The notes under the pieces are model-generated. The model worked only from the letters and a program-made list of their open reading frames with translations. It was not told the DNA's origin and did not search any database. From Rubritalea tangerina (lineage in GTDB: Bacteria; Verrucomicrobiota; Verrucomicrobiia; Verrucomicrobiales; Akkermansiaceae): a stretch of DNA of 64,000 nt. The translations under genes and the position numbers were made by a program. Where the stretch lies: the NCBI RefSeq assembly GCF_042683245.1, contig NZ_JBHUJB010000083.1, positions 62,001 through 126,000 on the forward strand, written 5' to 3'. Shown piece after piece: positions 17,710 to 25,374 of the stretch. How positions within the stretch are numbered: the first letter of the stretch is position 1; the number at the start of each line of letters is the position of its first letter.

Positions 17710-18978
17710 TTAGACGAGCATGAGCGTTGGTTGCTCAACAAACTTCTTCACAGCATTGAGGAAGGTCGCAGCAACTGCACCATCAACCACACGGTGGTCA
17801 CAGCTCAAACCAAGGTTCATGCGAAGCCCTGACTTGATCTCACCATTGACTGAAACTGCTTTTTCAATGATGCCGCCGACGCTGACGATCGCCGCTTGTG
17901 GTGGGTTAACGATCGCATCAAACCCTTCCACGCCCCATGCTCCGAGGTTGGAAATCGTGATGGTACCACCATCGAATTCTGAAGGCTTCAGCTTCTTGTC
18001 GCGTGCACGCTTTGCCATGTCCTTAATCTCCTCAGAAATGGTGAGAAGTGACTTGTTTTGCGCTTCCTTAACTACAGGAGTCACGAGGCCGTCTTCCACA
18101 GCAATCGCCACAGAAATACCCACATTGGCAAACTCAACAATGCTGTCGCCATTGTATGAAGCATTCACCGCTGGCACCTCTTGGGCTGCATTGATGATGG
18201 CTTTGACAATAAAGTCATTCACCGTGTACTTGTTCCCCCCTGTCTGCTCGGTCTGCGCGTTGATTTGCTTACGCAAAGCCATCAATGGCGCGGCATCACA
18301 CTCCACGTGCAAGTAGAAATGCGGAATCGTCACCTTAGATGTGAGCAAACGGTCAGCGATGATCTTACGCATCGTTGAGAGTGGCACGACCTTGTCATCA
18401 GGTCCCACGGTTGGAAGAATGCCTTGTGCCGGTGCGGCTGGAGCCGCTGCAGGTGCTGGGCTAACAGCTGGTGCCGCAGGAGCAGCGGCTGATGCCACTG
18501 GTGCCGCTTCGACATCCGCTGCAACAATACGACCATTAGGGCCTGTCCCTTGTACCGCATTCAAATCAACGCCTTTCTCAGCTGCAATCTTACGCGCTAA
18601 TGGTGAGACGCGAAGACGGGAGCCATCGGCTGCTACTGGTGCAGGTGCCGCTGCCTCCTTGGCAACTGGCTCACTCGCTGCTGCCGGTGCCGCTGCTGGC
18701 GCTGCCGCCGCTGCAGGTGCTGGAGCGTCCACATCTTCATCTTCCTCAGCCAAAACAGCGAGAATAGCACCCACTGGCGCTTTGGTTCCCTCTTGAACCT
18801 TGATTTCTACGATAGTGCCTTCGTCGAATGCTTCCATTTCCATGGTCGCTTTGTCTGTTTCGATCTCAGCAATAATGTCGCCGATTTCCACTTCTTCACC
18901 GACATTTTTGCGCCATGTCACAAGTGTGCCCTCAGTCATCGTGTCCGAGAGCTTTGGCATTTCGATATTTATAGGCAT
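17710..18978 (-). CDS. pdhC: Pyruvate dehydrogenase E2, dihydrolipoamide acetyltransferase
   Basis: A 422-aa E2 component that transfers the acetyl group from lipoamide to CoA. A lipoyl domain lies at 1-80 with the lipoylated Lys43 in EIETDKATME. Ala/Pro-rich linkers flank an E1/E3-binding domain (about 138-172, RVSPLARKIAAEKGVDLNAVQGTGPNGR), followed by the acyltransferase catalytic domain with CDHRVVDGA near the C-terminus. The open frame extends upstream to 19152, but the ATG at 18978 begins exactly at the conserved lipoyl-domain start (MPINIEMPKLSDTM). E1-beta and E1-alpha lie upstream on the same strand, separated by a lipoprotein gene and terminators; no E3 gene is in the window. Confidence 0.93.
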   Translation of the reverse strand: MPINIEMPKLSDTMTEGTLVTWRKNVGEEVEIGDIIAEIETDKATMEMEAFDEGTIVEIKVQEGTKAPVGAILAVLAEEDEDVDAPAPAAAAAPAAAPAAASEPVAKEAAAPAPVAADGSRLRVSPLARKIAAEKGVDLNAVQGTGPNGRIVAADVEAAPVASAAAPAAPAVSPAPAAAPAAPAQGILPTVGPDDKVVPLSTMRKIIADRLLTSKVTIPHFYLHVECDAAPLMALRKQINAQTEQTGGNKYTVNDFIVKAIINAAQEVPAVNASYNGDSIVEFANVGISVAIAVEDGLVTPVVKEAQNKSLLTISEEIKDMAKRARDKKLKPSEFDGGTITISNLGAWGVEGFDAIVNPPQAAIVSVGGIIEKAVSVNGEIKSGLRMNLGLSCDHRVVDGAVAATFLNAVKKFVEQPTLMLV

Positions 18979-19184
18979 AACTAAAAATTTTAAAATTATT
19001 TCCGCAACTTGCTGCGGTGCCCATATTTCTCCCAATCTTCCACAATGAGCAAGCGGAATATCGCTCTTTTTATGCCAGCACCCGCCGAAATGCCCAACGG
19101 CCCCACCCGACACCGATTCCACACTCCCTCGCTCGCCACTCAGATCCCTCACCGCGTCGCTCCCAAGCTCGAAATACCGAGCAC

Positions 19185-19217
19185 AAAAAAACCCGCTCAG
19201 CGGATGCTTGAGCGGGT
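19185..19217 (-). terminator. Terminator after the Cys-rich lipoprotein gene
   Basis: Perfect stem ACCCGCTCA / TGAGCGGGT (19191-19199 and 19209-19217), with a run of A at 19185-19190 serving as the minus-strand T run. Confidence 0.85.
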
Positions 19218-19245
19218 CTGCTAGATTTTTAGAAAATTTCAGATC

Positions 19246-19656
19246 TTAAAGATCAGGAGCGAGTGTCTTCATGGTTGGAATCAAACCGAGCTGTGGCTCG
19301 CCAGTACCCCCTTGCATAGTCGCACGGGAAAGGACATTGTTGCCAACTGTTCCGCAGCAACCTGGCTTTGGACAGAATGTGGAGTAACACTTCGTGCAAC
19401 CCTGTGGCTTCTCTGCTTTCTTAGGACGTGGCTTGCATTGCTTGGCCACCTTCTTCGGCTTTTGGTCCTCTGGACAACACCACCACTTCTTCTTAGGACA
19501 CTTTGCTACTGGTGCAACATACTTACCCTTAGAAGCTAAAGTAGTGTCTTGAGAAACTGCATTGCCACTGGCATCATAATAAATGGCTTCTTGGCTGCAT
19601 GATGCAAAGAACATCGCCACCAAAGCGGTTGATAGGATTTTAAGTGCGGTTTTCAT
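19246..19656 (-). CDS. Cysteine-rich lipoprotein of unknown function
   Basis: A 136-aa protein with a lipoprotein signal (FFASC, lipidated Cys20). The mature part is unusually rich in Cys (nine more, in CPKKKWWCCPED, KQC, GCTKC, FCPKPGCCG), Lys and Pro. The Cys pairs suggest disulfides or metal binding. It has its own AT-rich upstream region (19657-19780) and its own terminator, so it is not part of the PDH transcript despite lying between E1-beta and E2. No homologous family recognised. Confidence 0.7.
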   Translation of the reverse strand: MKTALKILSTALVAMFFASCSQEAIYYDASGNAVSQDTTLASKGKYVAPVAKCPKKKWWCCPEDQKPKKVAKQCKPRPKKAEKPQGCTKCYSTFCPKPGCCGTVGNNVLSRATMQGGTGEPQLGLIPTMKTLAPDL

Positions 19657-19784
19657 AGATAGATACGCATGTTAGTTTCCTCACAGAATGTTTCAAATAA
19701 ATTTTAAATAAATATAAAGAAGAATAATCTAATCTAACTCACTATATATCTAATAGATATTAATATTAAATCATACAGATAAAA

Positions 19785-19814
19785 CAAAAAAAGAGCCCTC
19801 GGTGTGAGGGCTCT
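19785..19814 (-). terminator. Terminator after the PDH E1-beta gene
   Basis: Perfect stem AGAGCCCTC / GAGGGCTCT (19792-19800 and 19806-19814) with an A run on the plus side (T run on minus). Confidence 0.88.
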
Positions 19815-19849
19815 GAAATGGGATAGGGGTGGGTGAGCAAGCGCGTGGC

Positions 19850-20833
19850 TTAACTGATACTCAAGACGGCCTTCACCACCTTTGGAGCACTCGGCAACTG
19901 CTCAGGCTCGACAGCAGGTGAGTAAATAGCAGGGGCGTCTAGTGAACAGACACGCTTGATAGGAGCATCGAGGTAGTCGAAGGCATGCTCTTGGATCAAG
20001 GTTGTGATCTGGGCAGAAACGCCACAAAATGGTTTAGATTCATCAACCAATACCGCACGATTCGTTTTCTTCACTGAGTTCAAAATAGCATCCTGATCGA
20101 GTGGGCGGATAGAGCGAAGGTCAACGACCTCAGCGCTGATGCCGTGTTCATTTTGGAGAATCTCCGCAGCCTCAAGTGCATGCAGAGTACTGCGACCGTG
20201 AGCAATCAGTGACACATCGGTACCCTCGCGCTTGATGTCAGCCACACCAAGAGGAATTGTGAAATCTCCATCTGCTGGATCCGGCACAGGGCCTTTGATT
20301 CCGTAGAGGAGCGTATTTTCCATCACGTAGACGGGGTCATTGTCACGGATCGCCGTCTTCATTAGACCTTTAGCATCCGCAGCAGTAGCAGGGGAGACCA
20401 CCTTCAAACCAGGAAAGGCTGCAAAAAGACCTTCTGGAGTGTGCGAGTGGGTTGCCCCCACGTTGGTGCCACCATTAGCAGGACCACGCATCACAATGGG
20501 ACAATTACACAAGCCACCAGACATATACCGAACATTAGCGGCATTGTTGACGAGTTGGTCAAAGGCCACTGAGTGGAAGGACCAGAACATCAACTCCATA
20601 ACTGGGCGAATGCCCAACATCGAAGCACCCACGCCCATGCCGATGAAGCCAGCCTCAGAAATAGGCATGTCCATCACACGCTTGTCGCCCCATTTGTCCC
20701 ATAGACCGCGAGTGACTTTGTAGGCTCCATTGTATTGGGCTACTTCTTCACCCATAAGTACGACGTTCTCATCGCGTGCCAACTCCTCGTCGAAAGCTTC
20801 ATTGAGTGCGTCTCTGTATTCGATTTCTCTCAT
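19850..20833 (-). CDS. pdhB: Pyruvate dehydrogenase E1 component, beta subunit
   Basis: A 327-aa transketolase-like subunit, typical length for PdhB. It has MREIEYRDALNEAFDEELARDENV, GEEVAQYNGAYKVTRGL, the pyrimidine-binding region and the C-terminal transketolase domain (SLIAHGRSTLHALEAAEIL). With E1-alpha it decarboxylates pyruvate using thiamine diphosphate. It starts 30 bp after the E1-alpha gene, so one transcript is expected, ended by the terminator at 19785-19814. Confidence 0.93.
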   Translation of the reverse strand: MREIEYRDALNEAFDEELARDENVVLMGEEVAQYNGAYKVTRGLWDKWGDKRVMDMPISEAGFIGMGVGASMLGIRPVMELMFWSFHSVAFDQLVNNAANVRYMSGGLCNCPIVMRGPANGGTNVGATHSHTPEGLFAAFPGLKVVSPATAADAKGLMKTAIRDNDPVYVMENTLLYGIKGPVPDPADGDFTIPLGVADIKREGTDVSLIAHGRSTLHALEAAEILQNEHGISAEVVDLRSIRPLDQDAILNSVKKTNRAVLVDESKPFCGVSAQITTLIQEHAFDYLDAPIKRVCSLDAPAIYSPAVEPEQLPSAPKVVKAVLSIS

Positions 20834-20863
20834 TGTAAAAGAATGGTTAAAATTAGGTGAAAA

Positions 20864-21928
20864 TTAGTCGTTAAAGAAATGGCGGCCGGTCTTGCCGGAC
20901 TCCGTCTGGTTATCCACTTCCCAGTACACGTCATCGAAAATATCATCAACGGTAGGGAAGGGGGACTCATCCGCAAACTTCACTGAGGCTGCAGCCTCTT
21001 TCTTTGCTTCCTTGTCAATCGCTGTAGCTTCTTCTTCGGTGATAATCCCTTCAGAAATGATTTGTTGCTTCCACAAGGAAACTGGGTCGTGATTCTTTTT
21101 GTAATCCTCGATCTCCTCAGGAGTGCGGTACTTTTTGTGGTTAGCATCCGCTACGGAATGCCCGTAATAACGGTAGGTAAAGATCTCTAGCACAGTAGGT
21201 TTGCTCTCCTTGTGCGCGCGCTCCAATGCTTGCTGTGTCTTAGCGCGGACCTCATAGAGATCCTCGCCATTCACTGTGTCCCAAGCCATATCATAAGCCT
21301 CAGCACGCTGTGCTAAACAATCCTTATAAGCCGAGGATCGCTTCTGACTCGTTCCCATCGAGTACCCATTGTTCTCAATGATATACACTACTGGGATGTC
21401 AAAAAGTTCCGCGATGTTAAGTGATTCATGGAAAGCTCCTTGGTTGATTGCTCCATCACCCATGTAGCACAAACATGCTCCCGTGTTGCCCTTATACTTT
21501 TCAGCAAATGCCAAGCCGAGACCCAGTGGCGTCTGACCACCCACAATCCCATGTCCGCCCCAGAAATTCTTATCTGGCGCAAAGAAGTGCATGGAACCAC
21601 CTTTACCCTTCGAACAACCAGTCGCCTTACCAAATAGCTCAGCCATACATTCATTCATGTTCATTCCACACGCCAAAGCATGTGCATGACAACGGTATGC
21701 GGTGATCACATGATCGTGTGCGCCACACAAGGACACCGTCCCAACAGCCACAGACTCCTGGCCAATGTAGAGATGCAAAAAGCCTCCCATCTTGCCCTGA
21801 GAATAAGGCTTCTGCGTGGCTTGCTCAAAGCGACGAATCCGCGCGAGCTGTCTGTAGAGGCCAATCTTATCATCCGCAGTAAGCTGCTGGTTGATAGGTG
21901 CCTGAGAATAATCTGTCGTTGTAGCCAT
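20864..21928 (-). CDS. pdhA: Pyruvate dehydrogenase E1 component, alpha subunit
   Basis: A 354-aa subunit. Thiamine-diphosphate motif GDGAINQGAFHESLN…ENNGYSMGT, phosphorylation-loop-like RYYGHSVAD, and the N-terminal LYRQLARIRRFEQ. The open frame extends to 22060, but those extra 44 residues are not conserved-looking; the ATG at 21928 (MATTTDYSQ) is the likely start. It faces mnmG across a 374-bp spacer that holds two parS-like sites. Confidence 0.93.
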   Translation of the reverse strand: MATTTDYSQAPINQQLTADDKIGLYRQLARIRRFEQATQKPYSQGKMGGFLHLYIGQESVAVGTVSLCGAHDHVITAYRCHAHALACGMNMNECMAELFGKATGCSKGKGGSMHFFAPDKNFWGGHGIVGGQTPLGLGLAFAEKYKGNTGACLCYMGDGAINQGAFHESLNIAELFDIPVVYIIENNGYSMGTSQKRSSAYKDCLAQRAEAYDMAWDTVNGEDLYEVRAKTQQALERAHKESKPTVLEIFTYRYYGHSVADANHKKYRTPEEIEDYKKNHDPVSLWKQQIISEGIITEEEATAIDKEAKKEAAASVKFADESPFPTVDDIFDDVYWEVDNQTESGKTGRHFFND

Positions 21929-22063
21929 TGTTACTGATCCTTGGTTGTTAATCTCGTTGATCTTTGGAACCCTTGGGTAGACCTTATTCCAACTTCCCGC
22001 AAGTCCGAATCGTATCTTACTCTCTGGTCTCCATTTCTCACCAGTATGAAGTCTTTTCATCTC

Positions 22064-22079
22064 TGTTCCACGTGGAACA
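22064..22079. other. parS-like partition site 1
   Basis: Perfect 16-bp palindrome TGTTCCACGTGGAACA, identical to the parS sequence known from Pseudomonas and close to the general ParB (Spo0J) consensus TGTTTCACGTGAAACA. Confidence 0.85.
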
Positions 22080-22080
22080 G

Positions 22081-22131
22081 GCAGCCGGAGGCTGCAGTGT
22101 TAAATGTTAAGTGATGAATGTTGAATTCCAT
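22081..22131 (+). repeat. Hairpin plus heptad-repeat element, copy 2
   Basis: Hairpin GCAGCC-GGA-GGCTGC followed directly by AGTGTTA AATGTTA AGTGATG AATGTTG AATTCC, i.e. 7-nt periodicity. It has the same architecture as the elements at 6001-6051 and 22180-22234 but a different stem sequence. It sits immediately beside parS site 1. Confidence 0.65.
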
Positions 22132-22179
22132 ACAGATGAAACAATTTCGATCACGCGACATATTCTCATATGCTTCATC

Positions 22180-22234
22180 ATGCTGGAATTTAACACTTAG
22201 CATTCAACACTCAACATTGTGGCCTCCGGGCCAC
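22180..22234 (-). repeat. Hairpin plus heptad-repeat element, copy 3 (inverted relative to copy 2)
   Basis: On the minus strand a GTGGCCCGGAGGCCAC hairpin is followed by AATGTTG AGTGTTG AATGCTA AGTGTTA AATTCCA. Copies 2 and 3 form a large imperfect inverted repeat around about 55 bp of unique sequence, and the whole lies between two parS-like sites. Confidence 0.65.
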
Positions 22235-22250
22235 TGTTCCACGTGGAACC
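22235..22250. other. parS-like partition site 2
   Basis: TGTTCCACGTGGAACC, 15 of 16 positions identical to site 1 with the GTTCCACGTGGAAC core intact. It lies 53 bp before the mnmG start. Confidence 0.82.
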
Positions 22251-22302
22251 TTGGGGAATCGCGGCTTGCCTTCTGGATCGGCGGGAGTAAGTTTCTGCCG
22301 CT

Positions 22303-24174
22303 ATGTTCCGCTATCCTAAAGAATACGACGTCCTCGTCATTGGTGCAGGCCACGCTGGTGTGGAGGCTGCTCTGGCTGCTTCGCGTCTTGGCTGCTCGGT
22401 TGCGATGCTGACTCAGAATCTCGACACCATTGGTGCGATGTCCTGCAACCCAGCTATTGGAGGATTGGCTAAGGGACATATGGTCCGCGAGATCGACGCC
22501 CTCGGCGGAGCCATGGCTCTCAATACAGATGCCACAGCAATTCAGTTTCGCATGCTCAATGCGGCCAAAGGCCCCAGCGTGCGCGCCCCCCGTGCCCAGT
22601 GTGACAAGAAGGCATACCAATTCCGCATGAAGTGGCTCATCGAAGGCCAGGAGAACCTCGATTTACACCAAGGCAATGTCGCAGAAATACTCGTCAAGAA
22701 TGACAAAGTCTACGGCGTGCGCACCAGCCTGCAGATGGAAATCATCGCCAAGTCTGTCATCCTTTCAGCGGGCACTTTCATGCGTGGCTTGATGCATGTT
22801 GGCTTAAAAAATGAAAAGGGTGGCCGTATGGGTGATGCCATATCGACAGTCAGTGACAGCCTCAAACACCTTGGATTTGAAGTCGAGCGCTTCAAGACTG
22901 GCACTCCCTGCCGGATCAATGCACGCTCCATCGACCTCAGCAAATGCGAACGCCAAGATGGGGATGAACCCGCTCCCAAATTTTCCTACATGGCGCATAC
23001 CATCGGGCGCAAAGCGGATGATATCTTCACTCTCAACCCATGGGCTGACCCCGCGTTCCACGTGGAACAAGTTCCCTGCTGGATCACCTACACGAACCCA
23101 CAAACCCACACCATTATTGGCGACAACCTACATCAATCGCCAATGTATGCGGGCAAGATCGAATCAGTAGGCCCACGATATTGTCCATCGATTGAAGACA
23201 AGGTCGTCAAGTTTGCCGAAAAAGAACGCCACCAAGTATTCATTGAACCCGAGGGCAGGCACACGCTTGAGTGCTACATCAATGGAGTCTCCACATCACT
23301 TCCCTACGAAGTCCAACTCGACTTCATGCGCACCATCCCCGGACTCGAACATTGCGAAATTATCCGTCCGGGCTACGCCGTCGAATACGACTATTGCCCA
23401 CCCACTCAATTACTCCCGAACCTCGAAACGAAGTTGATCGAGAACCTCTTCTTTGCAGGACAAATCAATGGGACATCTGGCTATGAGGAAGCCGCGGCTC
23501 AAGGTTTGATGGCGGGAGCCAATGCTGCCTTCAAGGTGCGCGGGGAATCTCCCTACATTCTAGGACGCGATGAATCCTATATTGGTGTGATGATTGATGA
23601 CCTCGTCACAAAGGGCTGCAATGAACCCTACCGCATGTTTACCAGCCGTGCTGAATACCGCTTGTTGCTGCGCCAAGACAACTCGGATCTACGCCTGACT
23701 CCAAGAGCTGCCGAGAGGGGACTCGTAAGCGAGGAACGCAAGCATTTTACCGAGGACAAAATGGCCTCCATCGCGGAAGCTTCGGCCTTCATCAAAGAGA
23801 CAACCTACCAATCCACTCGACTCGATAAGTGGTTCCGCAGAGCTGAGAATTCCTGGCAAGACCTCCCTCAGGAAATCCGTGACAAATGGTCTGAGGCGCT
23901 CTGGCCCATCATCGAGACCGACTTCAAATATGCGGGCCACCTCGAACGCCAACAAAAACAAGTCGAACGTCTCTCGAAGATGGAGCACAAGAAAATACCT
24001 GCAGACCTCGACTATGAAAATATCTCAGGTCTGAAGCGTGAAGCCAAACAAAGCTTTGCCACCATCCGACCCCAGACCTTAGGCCAGGCAGGCCGCATCG
24101 CTGGCATCACACCAGCAGATGTCACTCTGCTCTCCATCTGGCTCGATAAAAATAAAAAAGAAGCCGATGTCTAG
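22303..24174 (+). CDS. mnmG: tRNA uridine-5-carboxymethylaminomethyl modification enzyme MnmG (GidA)
   Basis: A 623-aa FAD enzyme (family norm about 620-630) that with MnmE modifies U34 of certain tRNAs. Features are the FAD motif VIGAGHAGVEAALAASRLG, the signature MSCNPAIGGLAKGHMVREIDALGG, GLFFAGQINGTSGYEEAAAQG near 390 and the C-terminal helical domain. A third parS-like palindrome is embedded in its coding sequence at 23055-23068. mnmG/gidA commonly lies near bacterial replication origins, which agrees with the DnaA-box cluster 9 kb away. Confidence 0.96.
   Translation: MFRYPKEYDVLVIGAGHAGVEAALAASRLGCSVAMLTQNLDTIGAMSCNPAIGGLAKGHMVREIDALGGAMALNTDATAIQFRMLNAAKGPSVRAPRAQCDKKAYQFRMKWLIEGQENLDLHQGNVAEILVKNDKVYGVRTSLQMEIIAKSVILSAGTFMRGLMHVGLKNEKGGRMGDAISTVSDSLKHLGFEVERFKTGTPCRINARSIDLSKCERQDGDEPAPKFSYMAHTIGRKADDIFTLNPWADPAFHVEQVPCWITYTNPQTHTIIGDNLHQSPMYAGKIESVGPRYCPSIEDKVVKFAEKERHQVFIEPEGRHTLECYINGVSTSLPYEVQLDFMRTIPGLEHCEIIRPGYAVEYDYCPPTQLLPNLETKLIENLFFAGQINGTSGYEEAAAQGLMAGANAAFKVRGESPYILGRDESYIGVMIDDLVTKGCNEPYRMFTSRAEYRLLLRQDNSDLRLTPRAAERGLVSEERKHFTEDKMASIAEASAFIKETTYQSTRLDKWFRRAENSWQDLPQEIRDKWSEALWPIIETDFKYAGHLERQQKQVERLSKMEHKKIPADLDYENISGLKREAKQSFATIRPQTLGQAGRIAGITPADVTLLSIWLDKNKKEADV
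23055..23068. other. parS-like partition site 3 (inside mnmG)
   Basis: Perfect 14-bp palindrome GTTCCACGTGGAAC, in frame as coding sequence (…FHVEQ…) of mnmG. It is the third copy within 1 kb, a density not expected by chance. Confidence 0.8.
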
Positions 24175-24607
24175 CTGGCTTGAATGGTTTGCCGTAATGC
24201 TGGGCGGGGGCGCACTCTCACTCAAGTGTCTTGCCGTTTGGTCTCAAACACGCTCAGCTGCCCACGGACTCATTCACGGCCGACTCGCCCCCAATAACGC
24301 CTCACCCAACAGCGTCTGCAGTGAAGGTGAGGCAGCCAATATCGCTCCACTCAAACTCTCCGGACCCGATACTTGGGAGGACCTACAAGACGCCATAGAA
24401 AGCCTCTCAGGGCGCCTTATCACCGTTGAGTCACACTACCTCCACGCGGTCTTCAAAACGCCTATCTGGGGATTTGAGGACGATTTAGAAGCCCGCCTCG
24501 ATACCGAAACTGGACACATCCAACTCCGTTCTTCCAGCAGGGTGGGGTACTCTGACACGGGGACCAATGCCAGACGTGTCGAATCACTCAGAGCGCTTCT
24601 CGAATAA
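24167..24607 (+). CDS. DUF1499 family protein
   Basis: A 146-aa protein starting at the ATG overlapping the mnmG stop region by 8 bp; an earlier ATG at 24119 in the same frame would overlap more. An N-terminal hydrophobic stretch (about 5-24) suggests membrane anchoring. The DUF1499 core is visible: SHYLHAVFKTPIWGFEDDLEARLD and LRSSSRVGYSDTGTNARRVESLR. Function unknown. It is probably co-transcribed with mnmG. Confidence 0.78.
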   Translation: MSSWLEWFAVMLGGGALSLKCLAVWSQTRSAAHGLIHGRLAPNNASPNSVCSEGEAANIAPLKLSGPDTWEDLQDAIESLSGRLITVESHYLHAVFKTPIWGFEDDLEARLDTETGHIQLRSSSRVGYSDTGTNARRVESLRALLE

Positions 24608-24756
24608 TACTTGCAACATAGCTTTCCTACTTGATCAGTGAAGCAGTACTCACACGAGTGGACCAGAATGCTTCAGAACAGGCTTCTCTTATGGCGTCAC
24701 TCGAACCACTGAGAGCAGCACAGGAAAAGAACCCCTAGGTGGCTCTGCAGCGGCTT

Positions 24757-25182
24757 TTAGCCTTGGAGCCCTCCCCAGGTGTCGCGCCATTCCTTCGGCA
24801 GCCGTTGCGGACGGCCTGCGGGCATTTGTACCATGGCTAGAGCCTGGCGACAGGTCACGAGGCAACGATCGACTCCCTCAGCATAGATTTCGAAGCTCAC
24901 CCAGAACTTCACTTTCTCGATCGACTCGAGTCTCCCCTTGATGGTCAATTTATGACCCAAGGTCGCAGGAAATTTGTAATCAATTTCAGTGCGCACGACG
25001 ACTGGATAGAGGTTGCTATCAGCCATCGACTTTAGGTCCATGCCCATCCGCTCGGTGGCGAGTTTGGTCCGGCAGGTTTCTATCATCCTGAGGTAGGCAA
25101 TATTGTGGACCACGCCACCAATATCCGTATCAAAGAACATCACATCTTCCTGGGTGATATAGCTGGGAATCTCATCGGCCAT
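24757..25182 (-). CDS. YbgC/FadM-type acyl-CoA thioesterase
   Basis: A 141-aa hot-dog fold protein starting at MADEIPSY; the frame is open to 25209. The catalytic segment FFDTDIGGVVHNIAYLRMIE carries the conserved Asp of 4-hydroxybenzoyl-CoA-thioesterase-like proteins. RTEIDYKFPATLGHKLTIK follows the family pattern. Probably hydrolyses acyl-CoA or acyl-ACP; substrate unknown. It stands alone between convergent and divergent neighbours. Confidence 0.85.
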   Translation of the reverse strand: MADEIPSYITQEDVMFFDTDIGGVVHNIAYLRMIETCRTKLATERMGMDLKSMADSNLYPVVVRTEIDYKFPATLGHKLTIKGRLESIEKVKFWVSFEIYAEGVDRCLVTCRQALAMVQMPAGRPQRLPKEWRDTWGGLQG

Positions 25183-25374
25183 GGAGAAGACATAAAAGCA
25201 TCGACCCACAAGAGCAAGTATCAGATGGTAGGCGAATACGAAGTGGGAAAGTCCACATCCTCAAGTGGACGAGATACGCCCTTTGGTATAAAATCACTCA
25301 CTTCCTTTGACATTCATGTAACTGTGCTTGCTAGATCGCGTATGGAATTTGTAGACTGAAGTATTCCCGCTACC

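Noticed and set aside
18979..19152. 58-residue N-terminal extension of PDH E2
   Set aside because: Family proteins start at the lipoyl domain, exactly at the ATG at 18978.
21929..22060. 44-residue N-terminal extension of PDH E1-alpha
   Set aside because: Does not resemble the family, and the ATG at 21928 fits known starts.
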